A stretch of 64,000 bases of DNA, from NCBI RefSeq assembly GCF_016785095.1, contig NZ_JAEKJB010000015.1, positions 1 through 64,000 of the forward strand, read 5' to 3'. This stretch comes from Alloalcanivorax marinus (GTDB lineage Bacteria > Pseudomonadota > Gammaproteobacteria > Pseudomonadales > Alcanivoracaceae). The notes beneath the pieces are model-generated. The model worked only from the letters and a program-made list of their open reading frames with translations. It did not search any database and was not told the origin of the DNA. A program made the position numbers and the translations under genes. Shown in pieces: positions 1-8,704 of this stretch; the first letter of the stretch is position 1, and each line of letters begins with the position of its first letter.

Positions 1-48
1 GGCCTGCCGCCAGCGTTCAATCTGAGCCATGATCAAACTCTTCAGTTC
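1..48 (-). rRNA. rrs: 16S ribosomal RNA, 5' end (partial)
   Basis: The reverse strand reads GAAGAGTTTGATCATGGCTC followed by AGATTGAACGCTGGCGGC, the universal 5' end of bacterial 16S rRNA. By comparison with E. coli, nucleotide 1 falls at about position 48. Only the first ~48 bases are inside the window; the rest of the operon lies beyond the left edge. Confidence 0.97.
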
Positions 49-240
49 GATTAAGTCTTTAAAGTGCCTTCGCACTTAAAGCATGCTCAGCTCGAAACAA
101 ATTCAACTAGGTTGACTTGCTCAAAGCCGATATCTTTTTAGACACCTACTTCGAACAGGTCCCACACGTTTGCTTGCCTGATTGTTAAAGAGCCGCGGAG
201 CGTTCGGCGTCTTGCGTCGTTGCCCCGTCGAGGAGTGCGC
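49..240 (-). other. rRNA operon leader
   Basis: Transcribed leader between the P1 promoter and mature 16S. It holds an antitermination boxA (183-193) and, nearer the 16S gene, a stretch able to pair around AAGTGC/GCACTT (about 62-80), as expected for the upstream half of an RNase III processing stem. No protein gene is visible here. Confidence 0.7.
183..193 (-). promoter_or_regulatory. rrn boxA antitermination site
   Basis: The reverse strand reads GCTCTTTAACA, matching the boxA core bound by NusB/NusE. It lies roughly 135 bases upstream of 16S, as in enterobacterial and Pseudomonas rrn leaders. Confidence 0.85.
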
Positions 241-268
241 ATTCTACGGATCGGGCCGTACCTGTCAA
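241..268 (-). promoter_or_regulatory. rRNA operon P1 promoter
   Basis: Perfect -35 TTGACA (263-268) and -10 TAGAAT (241-246) separated by 16 bp on the reverse strand. A GC-rich discriminator follows, typical of stringently controlled rrn promoters that respond to ppGpp/DksA. A-rich tracts immediately upstream (about 270-300) could act as an UP element. Confidence 0.9.
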
Positions 269-367
269 ACCTTTTTTCCCGCTTTTCTGGAAATTCTTTC
301 CGGTCGCTCAGTTTTCACCCAGTCGCTGCCGCCTTCCGGCGGCCAGAAATACGCACAACCTATTGAT

Positions 368-1582
368 TTACTTAATGATTACCCGCGCGATCTTCTTTTT
401 GCCCGCCTGGATCACCGGGCTCTCGCCCCGGGCAAAGGTTCGCTCTTCGGTGAGCTGCTGGCCGTCCACATAAACGGCGCCCCGGCCGAACACATCCTTG
501 GCGGCCTTGCCATTCTGGGCCAGGCCGGCGAGCCGCAGCAGCGGCACCACGTGAATGTCGTCACCTTCCTCCAGGACCACCTCCACTTCCGGCACGTTGT
601 CGGGGATATCTCCCAGAGCAGTGAGGTTGCCAGCGGAGGACGGCGCGGAGCGAGCCGCCTCCTCGCCATGGAAGCGGGTCACCATTTCTAGAGCGAACGC
701 CTTCTTCGCCTCCTGGGGACTGCCGAGCCGCCCGGCTTCGGCCTTGCGCTCCGCCAAAGCCTCGTTGGAAAGCCCGCTGAGCAGTTCGTAATAACGCCAG
801 GTCAGATCATCCGGGATCGACAGCAGCTTACGGTACATCTCCCCCGGCGCGTCGTTGACGCCCACGTAGTTCTTCAGCGACTTGGACATTTTCTGGACGC
901 CATCCAGGCCTTCCAGGATCGGCATGGTCAGACAGATCTGCGGCGCCTGGCCGTGGGCCTTCTGCAGGGTACGCCCCATCAGCAGGTTGAACTTCTGGTC
1001 GGTGCCGCCCAGCTCCACGTCCGCTTTCATGGCCACGGAGTCGTAGCCCTGGACCAGCGGATAGAGGAACTCATGAATGGCGATGGACTGGTTGGCCCGG
1101 TAGCGCTTGTCGAAGTCATCCCGTTCCAGCATGCGCGCCACGGTGTACTGGCCGGCCAGCTTGATCATGCCGGCGGCGCCAACCTGGTTCATCCAGGTGG
1201 AATTGAACACCACCTCGGTCTTCTCCGGGTCGAGAATCTTGAACACCTGTTCCTTGTAGGTCTCGGCATTGCGCTCGATCTCCTCCGGCGTCAGCGCCGG
1301 CCGGGTGGCACTCTTGCCCGTGGGGTCACCGATCATGCCGGTGAAGTCGCCGATCAGGAACATGACATGGTGGCCGAGTTCCTGGAACTGGCGCAGCTTG
1401 TTGATCAGCACCGTATGCCCAAGGTGGAGATCCGGCGCGGTGGGGTCGAACCCGGCCTTGACCCGCAGCGGGCGACCACTGGCGATGCGCTCGCGCAGCT
1501 CGTCTTCCTGGATGATTTCATCGGCGCCGCGTGACAGCAGCGCCATTTGTTCTTCCACCTCTCGATCTTCCAGCTTGACCAT
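368..1582 (-). CDS. tyrS: Tyrosyl-tRNA synthetase
   Basis: Class Ic aminoacyl-tRNA synthetase that charges tRNA-Tyr in the cytoplasm. The HIGH-type motif HLGH is at about residues 53-56, the KMSKS loop is intact at about residue 230, and an S4 RNA-binding domain forms the C-terminus. The 404-residue length and the long catalytic insert match the TyrZ type of Pseudomonas. An in-frame GTG lies two codons upstream, but GAGG (1588-1592) is correctly placed for the ATG at 1582, so I use that. The rRNA operon follows on the same strand, as in Pseudomonas aeruginosa. A TACAAT hexamer (1705-1710) may be its -10 box, without a clear -35. Confidence 0.97.
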   Translation of the reverse strand: MVKLEDREVEEQMALLSRGADEIIQEDELRERIASGRPLRVKAGFDPTAPDLHLGHTVLINKLRQFQELGHHVMFLIGDFTGMIGDPTGKSATRPALTPEEIERNAETYKEQVFKILDPEKTEVVFNSTWMNQVGAAGMIKLAGQYTVARMLERDDFDKRYRANQSIAIHEFLYPLVQGYDSVAMKADVELGGTDQKFNLLMGRTLQKAHGQAPQICLTMPILEGLDGVQKMSKSLKNYVGVNDAPGEMYRKLLSIPDDLTWRYYELLSGLSNEALAERKAEAGRLGSPQEAKKAFALEMVTRFHGEEAARSAPSSAGNLTALGDIPDNVPEVEVVLEEGDDIHVVPLLRLAGLAQNGKAAKDVFGRGAVYVDGQQLTEERTFARGESPVIQAGKKKIARVIIK

Positions 1583-1796
1583 TACCACCTCGATTCATGG
1601 GGCGCACCGCGCGGCGCCGCCAGACTGACTGACAGGGAACCCGACCACCCCGCGGCGGTCACACCAGGCATCCGCCGGGACCGCGAGGCCCGGAAAAGCT
1701 GGCTATTGTAGCACTTGAAGGCGCCGGTAGAAGGCGGGTATCTTTGCTGCAATTCAAGGGACCTCCCCATCCCGTACAACCGGAGGCCCGCCATCA

Positions 1797-3194
1797 ATGC
1801 CCCAGGCGGCCACCTCAGAGTGTAGCGACCAGATGAGCATGAATTTTTCCGCCCTCGGCCGCATGGTGCGCCGATTTCCCCGTTTGCATCTCGCCCTTTC
1901 CGCCGCTCTGGCCATCACCGTGGTCGCCATGGCGCTGAGTCCGGAATCCGGCGAAAGCCATCCGGAACGCAAACAAGCCCTGACCCTGCCGAAACCCGGC
2001 ACCGCCCCCGCGACCGGGGCCGCAAGCCCGGTGGCGACCACTCAACCGGCACGCCCGCGGCCGGCCCCGGCTCCCCCGGAGCCCGAGTGGATAGAACTGG
2101 AAGTACAATCCGGTGACACCCTTTCCGCCCTGCTGCAGGAACATGGCGTCACGGCGGCCCAGGTACACCGGCTGGTGACCGGCGACGAACGACTGGCTGC
2201 GCTGGCCCGTATCCGCCCCGGGGAGACCCTCGGCATTACCCTGGACGACGACGGCGAACTCAACGCCCTGCGCTACCACCCGACCCGCATACAGACCGTC
2301 AAGGCCACCCTGGGCGACGATGGCCGCTGGCAAGTGCAAAGCGAGACCCGCGAGTATCAGCGCCGTGTCCGCTTCGCCGAGGCGACCATCGACAATTCCC
2401 TGTTCCTGGCCGGGCACGCCGCCGGCATGAGCGACAACCTGACCATGCAACTGGCCAACATTTTTGGCTGGGACATCGATTTCGTGCTCGATATCCGCAA
2501 TGGTGACCGCTTCCGCGTCCTGTACGAGGAACTCTACCTGGACGGTGAGAAGGTCGGCACCGGCAACATCCTGGCGGCGGAGTTCTGGACCCAGGGCCGG
2601 CACCTGACCGCCTACCGCTTCGAAACCCGGTCCGGCGACGCCGACTACTTCGACAGCGAAGGACGCTCCATGCGCAAGGAATTCATCCGTACCCCGGTGG
2701 CCTTCTCGCGCATCAGTTCGCGCTTCAATCTGGGCCGCAAGCACCCGATCCTCAACAAGGTGCGCGCCCACCGGGGCATTGATTACGCGGCCCCGAGCGG
2801 CACGCCGATCAAAGCCGCCGGCAAGGGCAAGGTGATCTTCGCCGGGGTCAAGGGTGGCTACGGCAATGTTTTGATCCTCAAGCACGGCCAACGCTATACC
2901 ACGCTGTACGCGCACATGCGCGGCTTCGCCCGGGGCATCCGCGTCGGCAGCCGCGTCAACCAGAACCAGACCATTGGCTATGTGGGCATGTCCGGTCTGG
3001 CCACCGGCCCCCATCTGCACTATGAGTTCCGGGTCGACGGGGTGCACCGCAACCCGCAAACCGTGCCTCTGCCCAAGGCGCAGAGCGTGTCCGACAACGA
3101 GAAACCCCAGTTCCTGGTCCAGGCGAAACGGATGGAAGCTCAGATGACCCTGTTCGCCGAGGCCGCCACTCTGGCCAGCAGCAATGTCCTCTGA
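1797..3194 (+). CDS. M23 peptidoglycan DD-metalloendopeptidase with OapA/LysM-like region
   Basis: Cell-wall hydrolase predicted to cut peptide cross-links in the periplasm. An N-terminal hydrophobic anchor (about residues 30-45) is followed by a Pro/Ala-rich linker, an OapA/LysM-like segment starting near VQSGDTLSALL, and a C-terminal M23 (lysostaphin-like) domain. The zinc-binding motifs HRGID (HxxxD) and HLHYE (HxH) are both intact, so activity is expected. GGAGG (1782-1786) lies 10 bases before the chosen ATG; later ATGs at 1833 and 1839 have no comparable site. It is divergent from tyrS and overlaps anmK by 11 bases, linking wall cleavage with recycling, as in Pseudomonas. Confidence 0.9.
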   Translation: MPQAATSECSDQMSMNFSALGRMVRRFPRLHLALSAALAITVVAMALSPESGESHPERKQALTLPKPGTAPATGAASPVATTQPARPRPAPAPPEPEWIELEVQSGDTLSALLQEHGVTAAQVHRLVTGDERLAALARIRPGETLGITLDDDGELNALRYHPTRIQTVKATLGDDGRWQVQSETREYQRRVRFAEATIDNSLFLAGHAAGMSDNLTMQLANIFGWDIDFVLDIRNGDRFRVLYEELYLDGEKVGTGNILAAEFWTQGRHLTAYRFETRSGDADYFDSEGRSMRKEFIRTPVAFSRISSRFNLGRKHPILNKVRAHRGIDYAAPSGTPIKAAGKGKVIFAGVKGGYGNVLILKHGQRYTTLYAHMRGFARGIRVGSRVNQNQTIGYVGMSGLATGPHLHYEFRVDGVHRNPQTVPLPKAQSVSDNEKPQFLVQAKRMEAQMTLFAEAATLASSNVL

Positions 3195-4299
3195 GGGAGC
3201 GTTGTCCTCCGGAAGGTTATTCGCCGGCCTGATGACCGGCACAAGCCTGGACGGCGTGGACGCCGTTCTGGCTCGCTTCGGCCACCGACGGGTGGAACTG
3301 CTGGCCACCGATAGCCGCGCCCTGCCCGCCCCCCTTCGCGACAGCCTGTCGAGCCTGACCCGCCCCGGCGCCGACGAGATCGATCGCGCCGGGCCCTGCC
3401 ACCGCGCCCTTGGGCGGATTTACGCCGAAGCCGTGACCGCGTTGCTGGACAGCGCCGCCATCAGCGCGGACCGGGTCACGGCCATCGGCTGCCACGGGCA
3501 GACCGTGCGCCACCGGCCCGGCGGAGAGGACGGCTTCAGTCTGCAGTTGGGCTGCCCGGACACCCTGGCCACCGCCACCGGCATCCCGGTGATTCATGAT
3601 TTCCGCAACAAGGATATGGTGCTCGGTGGCCAGGGCGCGCCGCTGGCGCCTCGCTTCCACGAGCACCTGTTCGCTGATCCGGCGCGCCGCGTGGCGGTGC
3701 TCAACCTGGGTGGCATCGCCAATGTGAGCCTGCTCGACCGTGGCACGCTGACTGGCGGGTTCGACACCGGCCCCGCCAATACCCTGCTGGACCTCTGGCA
3801 CCAGCGCCACCAGGGCGGCGCCTTCGACCGGAACGGCGCCTGGGCCGCCGGAGGGCGGGTGCTTCCCGACCTGCTCGACGCCCTGCTGGCGGATTCCTAC
3901 TTCCAGTTGCCGCCACCAAAGAGCACCGGTCGGGAGTATTTCCATCCGGACTGGCTGGCCCCTTTCCTGAACCACACCATGGCGCCCCGGGACGTGCAAG
4001 CCACCCTGGCGGAACTTACCGCCCGCGGCGTGGCCGACGCCCTGGCTGGCTTCGCCCCTCAACGACTACTGGTGTGCGGTGGCGGCGCCCATAACCAGGA
4101 CCTGATGAAGCGCCTGTCGCGGCGGCTGGGCATCGACGCGGAAAGCACCGAAGTGGCCGGATTGGCGCCGGACCGGGTGGAGGCGGCGGCGTTCGCCTGG
4201 CTGGCCTGGGCCTGGTGGGAGCGGGTGCCCGGCAACGCGCCGGCGGTAACCGGCGCCCGTCGTCCGGCGGTGCTGGGACGGCTGACCGTGCCGGATTAA
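3184..4299 (+). CDS. anmK: Anhydro-N-acetylmuramic acid kinase
   Basis: Phosphorylates and opens 1,6-anhydro-MurNAc released during peptidoglycan turnover, giving MurNAc-6-phosphate for recycling. The ATP-binding phosphate-1 motif GLMTGTSLDGVD is at the N-terminus, with further conserved blocks GCHGQTVRH, HDFRNKDMVLGGQGAPL and NLGGIANVS. At 371 residues it matches the E. coli enzyme (369). Its start lies inside the 3' end of the M23 peptidase gene, suggesting translational coupling of two cell-wall turnover functions. Confidence 0.96.
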   Translation: MSSEGALSSGRLFAGLMTGTSLDGVDAVLARFGHRRVELLATDSRALPAPLRDSLSSLTRPGADEIDRAGPCHRALGRIYAEAVTALLDSAAISADRVTAIGCHGQTVRHRPGGEDGFSLQLGCPDTLATATGIPVIHDFRNKDMVLGGQGAPLAPRFHEHLFADPARRVAVLNLGGIANVSLLDRGTLTGGFDTGPANTLLDLWHQRHQGGAFDRNGAWAAGGRVLPDLLDALLADSYFQLPPPKSTGREYFHPDWLAPFLNHTMAPRDVQATLAELTARGVADALAGFAPQRLLVCGGGAHNQDLMKRLSRRLGIDAESTEVAGLAPDRVEAAAFAWLAWAWWERVPGNAPAVTGARRPAVLGRLTVPD

Positions 4300-4306
4300 G
4301 CGGCTT

Positions 4307-4870
4307 CTAGACGAACAGCGTGCCCGCCAAGGCGCAGACCGCGCCGAGCAAAGCACCGGCGCCGATGTCGGATGGGTAATGCACGCCCAGCAAGACCCGG
4401 GACAACCCCACCAGCATGGCGAACGCCAAAGCCAGAGTGGCCGCCACCGGATAGAATACCCCCATAAGCGTCGCCATCACGAAGGCCGCCGCGGTGTGGC
4501 CGGAGGGGAAGCTGAAACGGTCCGCCGGCTGCAGAAACACGCACAGGGAATCGTCCATATCCGCCGGTCGGGGCCGCTTGATGAGATTCTTGAGCGCCAT
4601 GAACGCCGGCACTTCAAGACCGTAGGCAATCACCGCCGCCAACGCGAACTGGGCGCCGTGGGCGCGATCAAGCAACCAGATGACGAGAATCAGAAATACG
4701 TAGAAGGGGCCGTCGCCGAGCCGGGAGATACCACGGGCCAGTTGCGCGCGATGCGCCGCCCGGGGCTGCCGCAATAACCAGCAGATGGCGCGGGTATCGG
4801 CGGCGGTCATTCTCTGTAGTGAAGGTCGCTGTATCATCATGTCCTCCAGCTTCCGTGCCGTTGACGACAA
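4307..4870 (-). CDS. PAP2-family membrane phosphatase
   Basis: Predicted lipid-phosphate phosphatase of the inner membrane. The three PAP2 signature blocks are present in order: KNLIKRPRP (motif C1), PSGH (C2) and SRVLLGVHYPSD (C3), carrying the catalytic histidines. Several hydrophobic segments surround them. The substrate cannot be deduced; undecaprenyl diphosphate or phosphatidylglycerophosphate are family possibilities. It is convergent with anmK, only 7 bases apart. Two in-frame ATGs near residues 11-12 are alternative starts. Confidence 0.85.
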   Translation of the reverse strand: MSSTARKLEDMMIQRPSLQRMTAADTRAICWLLRQPRAAHRAQLARGISRLGDGPFYVFLILVIWLLDRAHGAQFALAAVIAYGLEVPAFMALKNLIKRPRPADMDDSLCVFLQPADRFSFPSGHTAAAFVMATLMGVFYPVAATLALAFAMLVGLSRVLLGVHYPSDIGAGALLGAVCALAGTLFV

Positions 4871-4918
4871 TCCTCTGATACTTTGATGACCGTTAGATGA
4901 CGGCGACGGTTCCCCCGA

Positions 4919-5257
4919 TCATACCGAGAAGGAGGAACCACAGCCACAGGTGGTGGCGGCGTTGGGGTTGTTGACGATGAATCGGGACCCCATCAGCCCC
5001 TGCTCGTAGTCCACCTCGGAGCCGTCCAGGTACTGGATGCTCATGGCGTCCACCAGCAGGGTCACGCCCTCGCGATCGACGGCGGTGTCATCCTCGTTGA
5101 CGGCCTCGTCAAAGGTGAACCCATAGGAAAACCCCGCGCAGCCGCCACCGGTGATGTACACCCGCAGCTTGAGGTCGGGGTTGCCTTCGTCGTCACGGAG
5201 CTCGCGCACCTTGGCGGCGGCCCGTTCGGTCAGAATGATGGGACTGGAATCGCTCAT
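4919..5257 (-). CDS. erpA: Iron-sulfur cluster insertion protein ErpA
   Basis: A-type carrier that delivers [4Fe-4S] clusters to apoproteins such as those of isoprenoid synthesis. The three ligand cysteines are visible in GGGCAGFSY and the C-terminal CGCGSSF. The open frame extends upstream, but homology begins at MSDSSPI, giving 112 residues (E. coli ErpA has 114), so the ATG at 5257 is used. The gene sits near anmK as in Pseudomonas aeruginosa. Confidence 0.95.
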   Translation of the reverse strand: MSDSSPIILTERAAAKVRELRDDEGNPDLKLRVYITGGGCAGFSYGFTFDEAVNEDDTAVDREGVTLLVDAMSIQYLDGSEVDYEQGLMGSRFIVNNPNAATTCGCGSSFSV

Positions 5258-5309
5258 GTCGGCCTGAAATGCTATCACCCGCTCATGGTCCAATACCCGA
5301 GTGTTACAG

Positions 5310-5804
5310 TCAAGAATTCTCCGGCGAGACACGGTCACCATCGGCGGCCCCGGATTTTTCCGGTGCCGGCAGGTTGCGCCGCTCTTCATCCAGGCGCACC
5401 AGCTTGCCGTTGACCCGGGCACCCATGAGCATCTCGATCATCACGTAGAAAACATTGCCCTCGACCTGGGCCTTGTCGGCCAGTTCCAGGTGCTCGGTGG
5501 CGTTGACGTCGCCCTCCACCCGGCCATTGATGGTGATCCGGGGCACGCGGATTTCGCCACGCACCACGCCACTCTCACCAATCACCAACTGCCCCCCTTG
5601 TTCGCCGACGGTGATGTTGCCGTCCACTTCCCCCTGGATGTGCAAGCCGCCGTTGAACTCAATGTCCCCCACGACGCGGGCACTGGGGGCGATCAGGGTG
5701 TGGTCACGGAAATTCTGACCACCCGCGTTTTTTTTGTCTCGCCTCACCTGCTCTCTCCTGCTTGTCGGTCGGTTTCGCTGAGGGCGGAACCAGCCCATCA
5801 CCAT
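5310..5804 (-). CDS. Bactofilin (polymer-forming cytoskeletal protein)
   Basis: A 164-residue protein with a central right-handed beta-helix of short repeats rich in G, V and I (about residues 35-125, e.g. GDIEFNGGLHIQGEVDGN), typical of bactofilins, flanked by charged disordered tails. Bactofilins form filaments at the membrane that organise cell-wall enzymes. The start overlaps the stop of the upstream coiled-coil membrane protein, so the two are translationally coupled and probably act together at the envelope. Confidence 0.88.
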   Translation of the reverse strand: MVMGWFRPQRNRPTSRREQVRRDKKNAGGQNFRDHTLIAPSARVVGDIEFNGGLHIQGEVDGNITVGEQGGQLVIGESGVVRGEIRVPRITINGRVEGDVNATEHLELADKAQVEGNVFYVMIEMLMGARVNGKLVRLDEERRNLPAPEKSGAADGDRVSPENS

Positions 5805-6571
5805 GGCAGGCTCTGGGTGACTTCGCCCCGCCGGCCACCGGTGGCGCGCGCGGTCATCTCCAGCGCGCTCACCTGCAGCACTTCCGGCACCGTCAAGGTA
5901 CCGGAAAGCTCCTGGAAATAACGGAACCTGAAGCGCAAATCGCTGCTCTCGTCGAGCAGATCGTCGGCCTCCACGGTCACCGCCTCCCCGTCTTGGGTGC
6001 CCTTGAGTCTCAGGCTCACCCGGCCCGACAGATAGCCACGATTGTCGCCGGCCTGAACCAGAATCAGCCGATAGCGGAAGCGGCGCTCACCGTCAGCCGG
6101 CACCACCTCGAACTTCTGCACCTGCAGGGGCTGGTCGACGGTGCCCGGGGACATCACGTTCTTGTAGAACGCCACCGCTTCTTCCAGTTCCGCCATCTGA
6201 TCACGCAACCCGCGGATTTCCTGACGCAACTGCTCGCCGGCCTGATCGGAAACCTGGGCGTCGGCCCGGAACCGGGCGAGATCATGGCGGGCGCTGGCCA
6301 GCCGGTCGCGGGCCTGCTGAAGGTCGGTGCGCAACTCCTGGTTGCGGCGGTCCTGGTCCAGTGCACCGCCCCGCGCCAGCCAGATACCGGCGCCGAAGGC
6401 GATCAGTACCGCCAGCACCGCCAGCACCGTGGCCAGCGCCAGCCGGCGCCGCCGCCGGGACGGGCTCACCGGCATCAGCACCACGTCGTCCACGCCGGCG
6501 CGGGGACGGTCGCGGCGCGCCATCAGTGGCCGGCCCCGCCGAGGACCGGGCCGATCACGGCCATCGTCCAC
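5798..6571 (-). CDS. DUF6776-type coiled-coil membrane protein
   Basis: Function unknown. A basic N-terminus (about 40 residues) precedes one transmembrane helix (about 43-66), then a coiled coil (about 70-140, heptads with Q, R, E and D) and a C-terminal beta-rich domain. The architecture suggests a bitopic inner-membrane protein with a periplasmic domain. The longest frame begins with GTG after a weak GCGGA; an ATG at 6523 (MARRD) is an alternative start. Coupling to the bactofilin gene suggests a morphogenetic role, which is an inference. Confidence 0.7.
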   Translation of the reverse strand: MDDGRDRPGPRRGRPLMARRDRPRAGVDDVVLMPVSPSRRRRRLALATVLAVLAVLIAFGAGIWLARGGALDQDRRNQELRTDLQQARDRLASARHDLARFRADAQVSDQAGEQLRQEIRGLRDQMAELEEAVAFYKNVMSPGTVDQPLQVQKFEVVPADGERRFRYRLILVQAGDNRGYLSGRVSLRLKGTQDGEAVTVEADDLLDESSDLRFRFRYFQELSGTLTVPEVLQVSALEMTARATGGRRGEVTQSLPW

Positions 6572-6620
6572 TCCGCGAGCCTTGTCGGCTGGGCCATAGA
6601 CAGGAACTCCATCAAAGCTT

Positions 6621-6640
6621 CATTCGGGAAAACCCGAATG
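6621..6640. repeat. Perfect inverted repeat, possible terminator
   Basis: CATTCGGG and CCCGAATG flank a 4-base AAAA loop. It lies between the ClC gene and the downstream coiled-coil gene, both on the reverse strand. No good T-run follows on either strand, so it is either a weak terminator or a protein-binding site. Confidence 0.5.
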
Positions 6641-6667
6641 ATAGGCACCGTCGACGGGGGCGGCAAC

Positions 6668-8053
6668 TCAGCGTTTTTCCTCGCCGCCCTCAGTACCCAC
6701 CACCCGGGCGCGGTCCAGGGCCATGCCCTCGCCTTCCTGAAGCCGCTCCGCCAGGGAGTCATAGAGCGGGCGCAGCCAGACGATCTTGGAGATACCCGCC
6801 GCCATGAAAGCCCCCGCCATCAACGGCAAGAGGATATCGTGGCGGTTGCCGGTGAGCTCCATGACGATCACGAAGGAAGTGATCGGACGCTGAATCACCG
6901 CCGCCAGGAAGGCGGCCATGGCGACCAGGGTGAGCCCGACCACGGAAATCCCCGGGAACAGCCCGCCAATCACATTGCCGACACCGGCGCCGGCCGCCAG
7001 GCTGGGGGAGAACAGACCACCGGGAATCCCGGTGAAGTAGGACACCAGGGTGGCGGCCATCTTGGCCAGCGGGAAGGTCCAGTCGCCCTGGGTCTCGCCG
7101 GCCAGCAGGTGGCGCGCCTGTTCATAACCGCTTCCGTAGGTGGCGCCCCCGGTGACCAGGCCGAGAAACACCACCACCAGGGCGCACAACAGCACCACCC
7201 GGTAGGGATGCTGGCGCGCGTACGGTGACAGGAAGCGGCTGCCGGCGATCAGCATGCGGCTGAAGGCGCCGCCCAGAAGGCCGCACACCACCGCGGTGAC
7301 GCCAACGGCCAGCCAGTCGCGGGTGATGTCCAGGGTCCCCTCGGGGTGGCCGAAGAAGCTGTAGTGGCCGGCGATCGCCAGCACCACCACGCCGGACAGG
7401 ATAATCGCCAGGATCAGAGTACCGCTGCTGCGTTGCTCGAAGGAGCCGGCCAGTTCCTCGATGGCGAACACGATCCCCGCCAGCGGTGCGTTGAACGCCG
7501 CCGACACGCCGGCGGCACCGCCGGCGACGATCAGAGAGGTATCCACGTACTTTTGCTGCAGCCGCCCGATCCGGCCCACCGAATACATCATCGCAGCGCC
7601 CATGTGCACGCTCGGCCCTTCGCGCCCGATGCTGGCGCCACACAGCAGGCCCATGCAGGTCAGCGCGAATTTCATCATGATCACGCGAAAGGAAAGAAAG
7701 GTGGGACGCAACCAGTGATAACGCTGCTTAAGGACCACCAGCACCTGGGGGATACCACTGCCCTGGGACTCCGGCCCGGTGCGGCGCATCAGCGCCACCA
7801 CCAGCAGCATGCCCAACGGCGTGACCAGAATCGGCAGCAGCGCGGAGCGCTGTTGCATCTGAAAGAACAGGCTGGCGCAATACTCCGCCACCCAGGCGAA
7901 CCCCACCGTGACCAGCCCCACCAGCAGGGCGCCGATCCAGAACACCACCCGCATTTTCCAGTCTTCCAGGGTGCCGAGCTGCCTGCGTGTCAGACGCCGG
8001 GTGCGAAACAGGTAGTATCGCAGCAGACGGCTGGCGCGCTTTGGCTTGTTCAC
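6668..8053 (-). CDS. ClC-family chloride transporter
   Basis: Polytopic inner-membrane protein of 461 residues. The selectivity-filter motifs are present in order: GSGIP, GREGPSVHMGA (with the gating glutamate) and GIPGGLFSPSLAAG. FAIEE supplies the internal proton-pathway glutamate found in H+/Cl- antiporters such as E. coli ClC-ec1, so exchange rather than channel activity is more likely. There is no cytoplasmic CBS domain. It is probably used for acid resistance or anion balance. Confidence 0.92.
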   Translation of the reverse strand: MNKPKRASRLLRYYLFRTRRLTRRQLGTLEDWKMRVVFWIGALLVGLVTVGFAWVAEYCASLFFQMQQRSALLPILVTPLGMLLVVALMRRTGPESQGSGIPQVLVVLKQRYHWLRPTFLSFRVIMMKFALTCMGLLCGASIGREGPSVHMGAAMMYSVGRIGRLQQKYVDTSLIVAGGAAGVSAAFNAPLAGIVFAIEELAGSFEQRSSGTLILAIILSGVVVLAIAGHYSFFGHPEGTLDITRDWLAVGVTAVVCGLLGGAFSRMLIAGSRFLSPYARQHPYRVVLLCALVVVFLGLVTGGATYGSGYEQARHLLAGETQGDWTFPLAKMAATLVSYFTGIPGGLFSPSLAAGAGVGNVIGGLFPGISVVGLTLVAMAAFLAAVIQRPITSFVIVMELTGNRHDILLPLMAGAFMAAGISKIVWLRPLYDSLAERLQEGEGMALDRARVVGTEGGEEKR

Positions 8054-8262
8054 GGCACTCCTCTTTGTTCGGGTCGGGCGGCTCGGTGGGGCCGCGCTTG
8101 CGAGATCGCCGCGCGGGCGACCGGGCAGGAAAGAATGTTGGGATCATTTACGGACGGCTTTAGTATAGCCCCCCGAAGCGGCAACACTCCAATGCCGCGC
8201 CCCGATCAACTTGTAAGCAACCTCTACGCCGGTAGCGCCGGCGTTCGTCGGAGACGCTCCCT

Positions 8263-8685
8263 ATGCTGTGGCTGAAGGCCTTCCACATTATCGCCGTGAT
8301 CTGCTGGTTCGCCGGCATCTTCTACCTGCCCCGGCTGTTCGTTTATCACGCCATGGCCGAGGACCAGACCAGCCGGGATCGCTTCAAGATCATGGAACGC
8401 AAGCTCTACCGGGGCATCATGAACCCGTCCATGATCGCCACCGTGCTGCTGGGCGCGTGGATGCTGGTGCTGCGCTGGGACTACTACAAGACCCAGGGCT
8501 GGATGCACGCCAAGCTGGCGCTGGTGGTGTTGCTGATCGGCTACCACCACGTGTGCCTGGCCTACTTGAAGAAGTTCGCCGCCGACGCCAACACCAAGAG
8601 CCACAAGTTCTACCGGGTGTTCAACGAAATCCCGGTGTTGTTGCTGATCGCCATTGTTATCCTGGTGGTGGTGCGCCCTTTCTGA
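8263..8685 (+). CDS. hemJ: Protoporphyrinogen IX oxidase HemJ
   Basis: Membrane enzyme that oxidises protoporphyrinogen IX to protoporphyrin IX, the penultimate step of haem synthesis. Four hydrophobic helices fill the 140-residue protein. The family signature MLWLKAFHIIAVICWFAG at the N-terminus carries the conserved histidine, and the MERKLYRGIMNPSM block is intact. It precedes thiD closely and shares a cluster with hemL, another haem-pathway gene. Confidence 0.93.
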   Translation: MLWLKAFHIIAVICWFAGIFYLPRLFVYHAMAEDQTSRDRFKIMERKLYRGIMNPSMIATVLLGAWMLVLRWDYYKTQGWMHAKLALVVLLIGYHHVCLAYLKKFAADANTKSHKFYRVFNEIPVLLLIAIVILVVVRPF

Positions 8686-8704
8686 ACGGCGACCACGGGA
8701 GCCC

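Noticed and set aside
6621..6640. Strong intrinsic terminator after the ClC gene
   Set aside because: The hairpin is perfect but neither strand has a T-run after it, so I list it only as an inverted repeat.
5762..7228. A 488-codon forward frame opposite the bactofilin, DUF6776 and ClC genes
   Set aside because: Composition is dominated by H, Q, G and R; it crosses three supported genes and has no start signal.
8686..8704. A TPP riboswitch before thiD
   Set aside because: Only 19 bases separate hemJ and thiD, and no THI-box-like sequence was seen upstream in hemJ or its leader.
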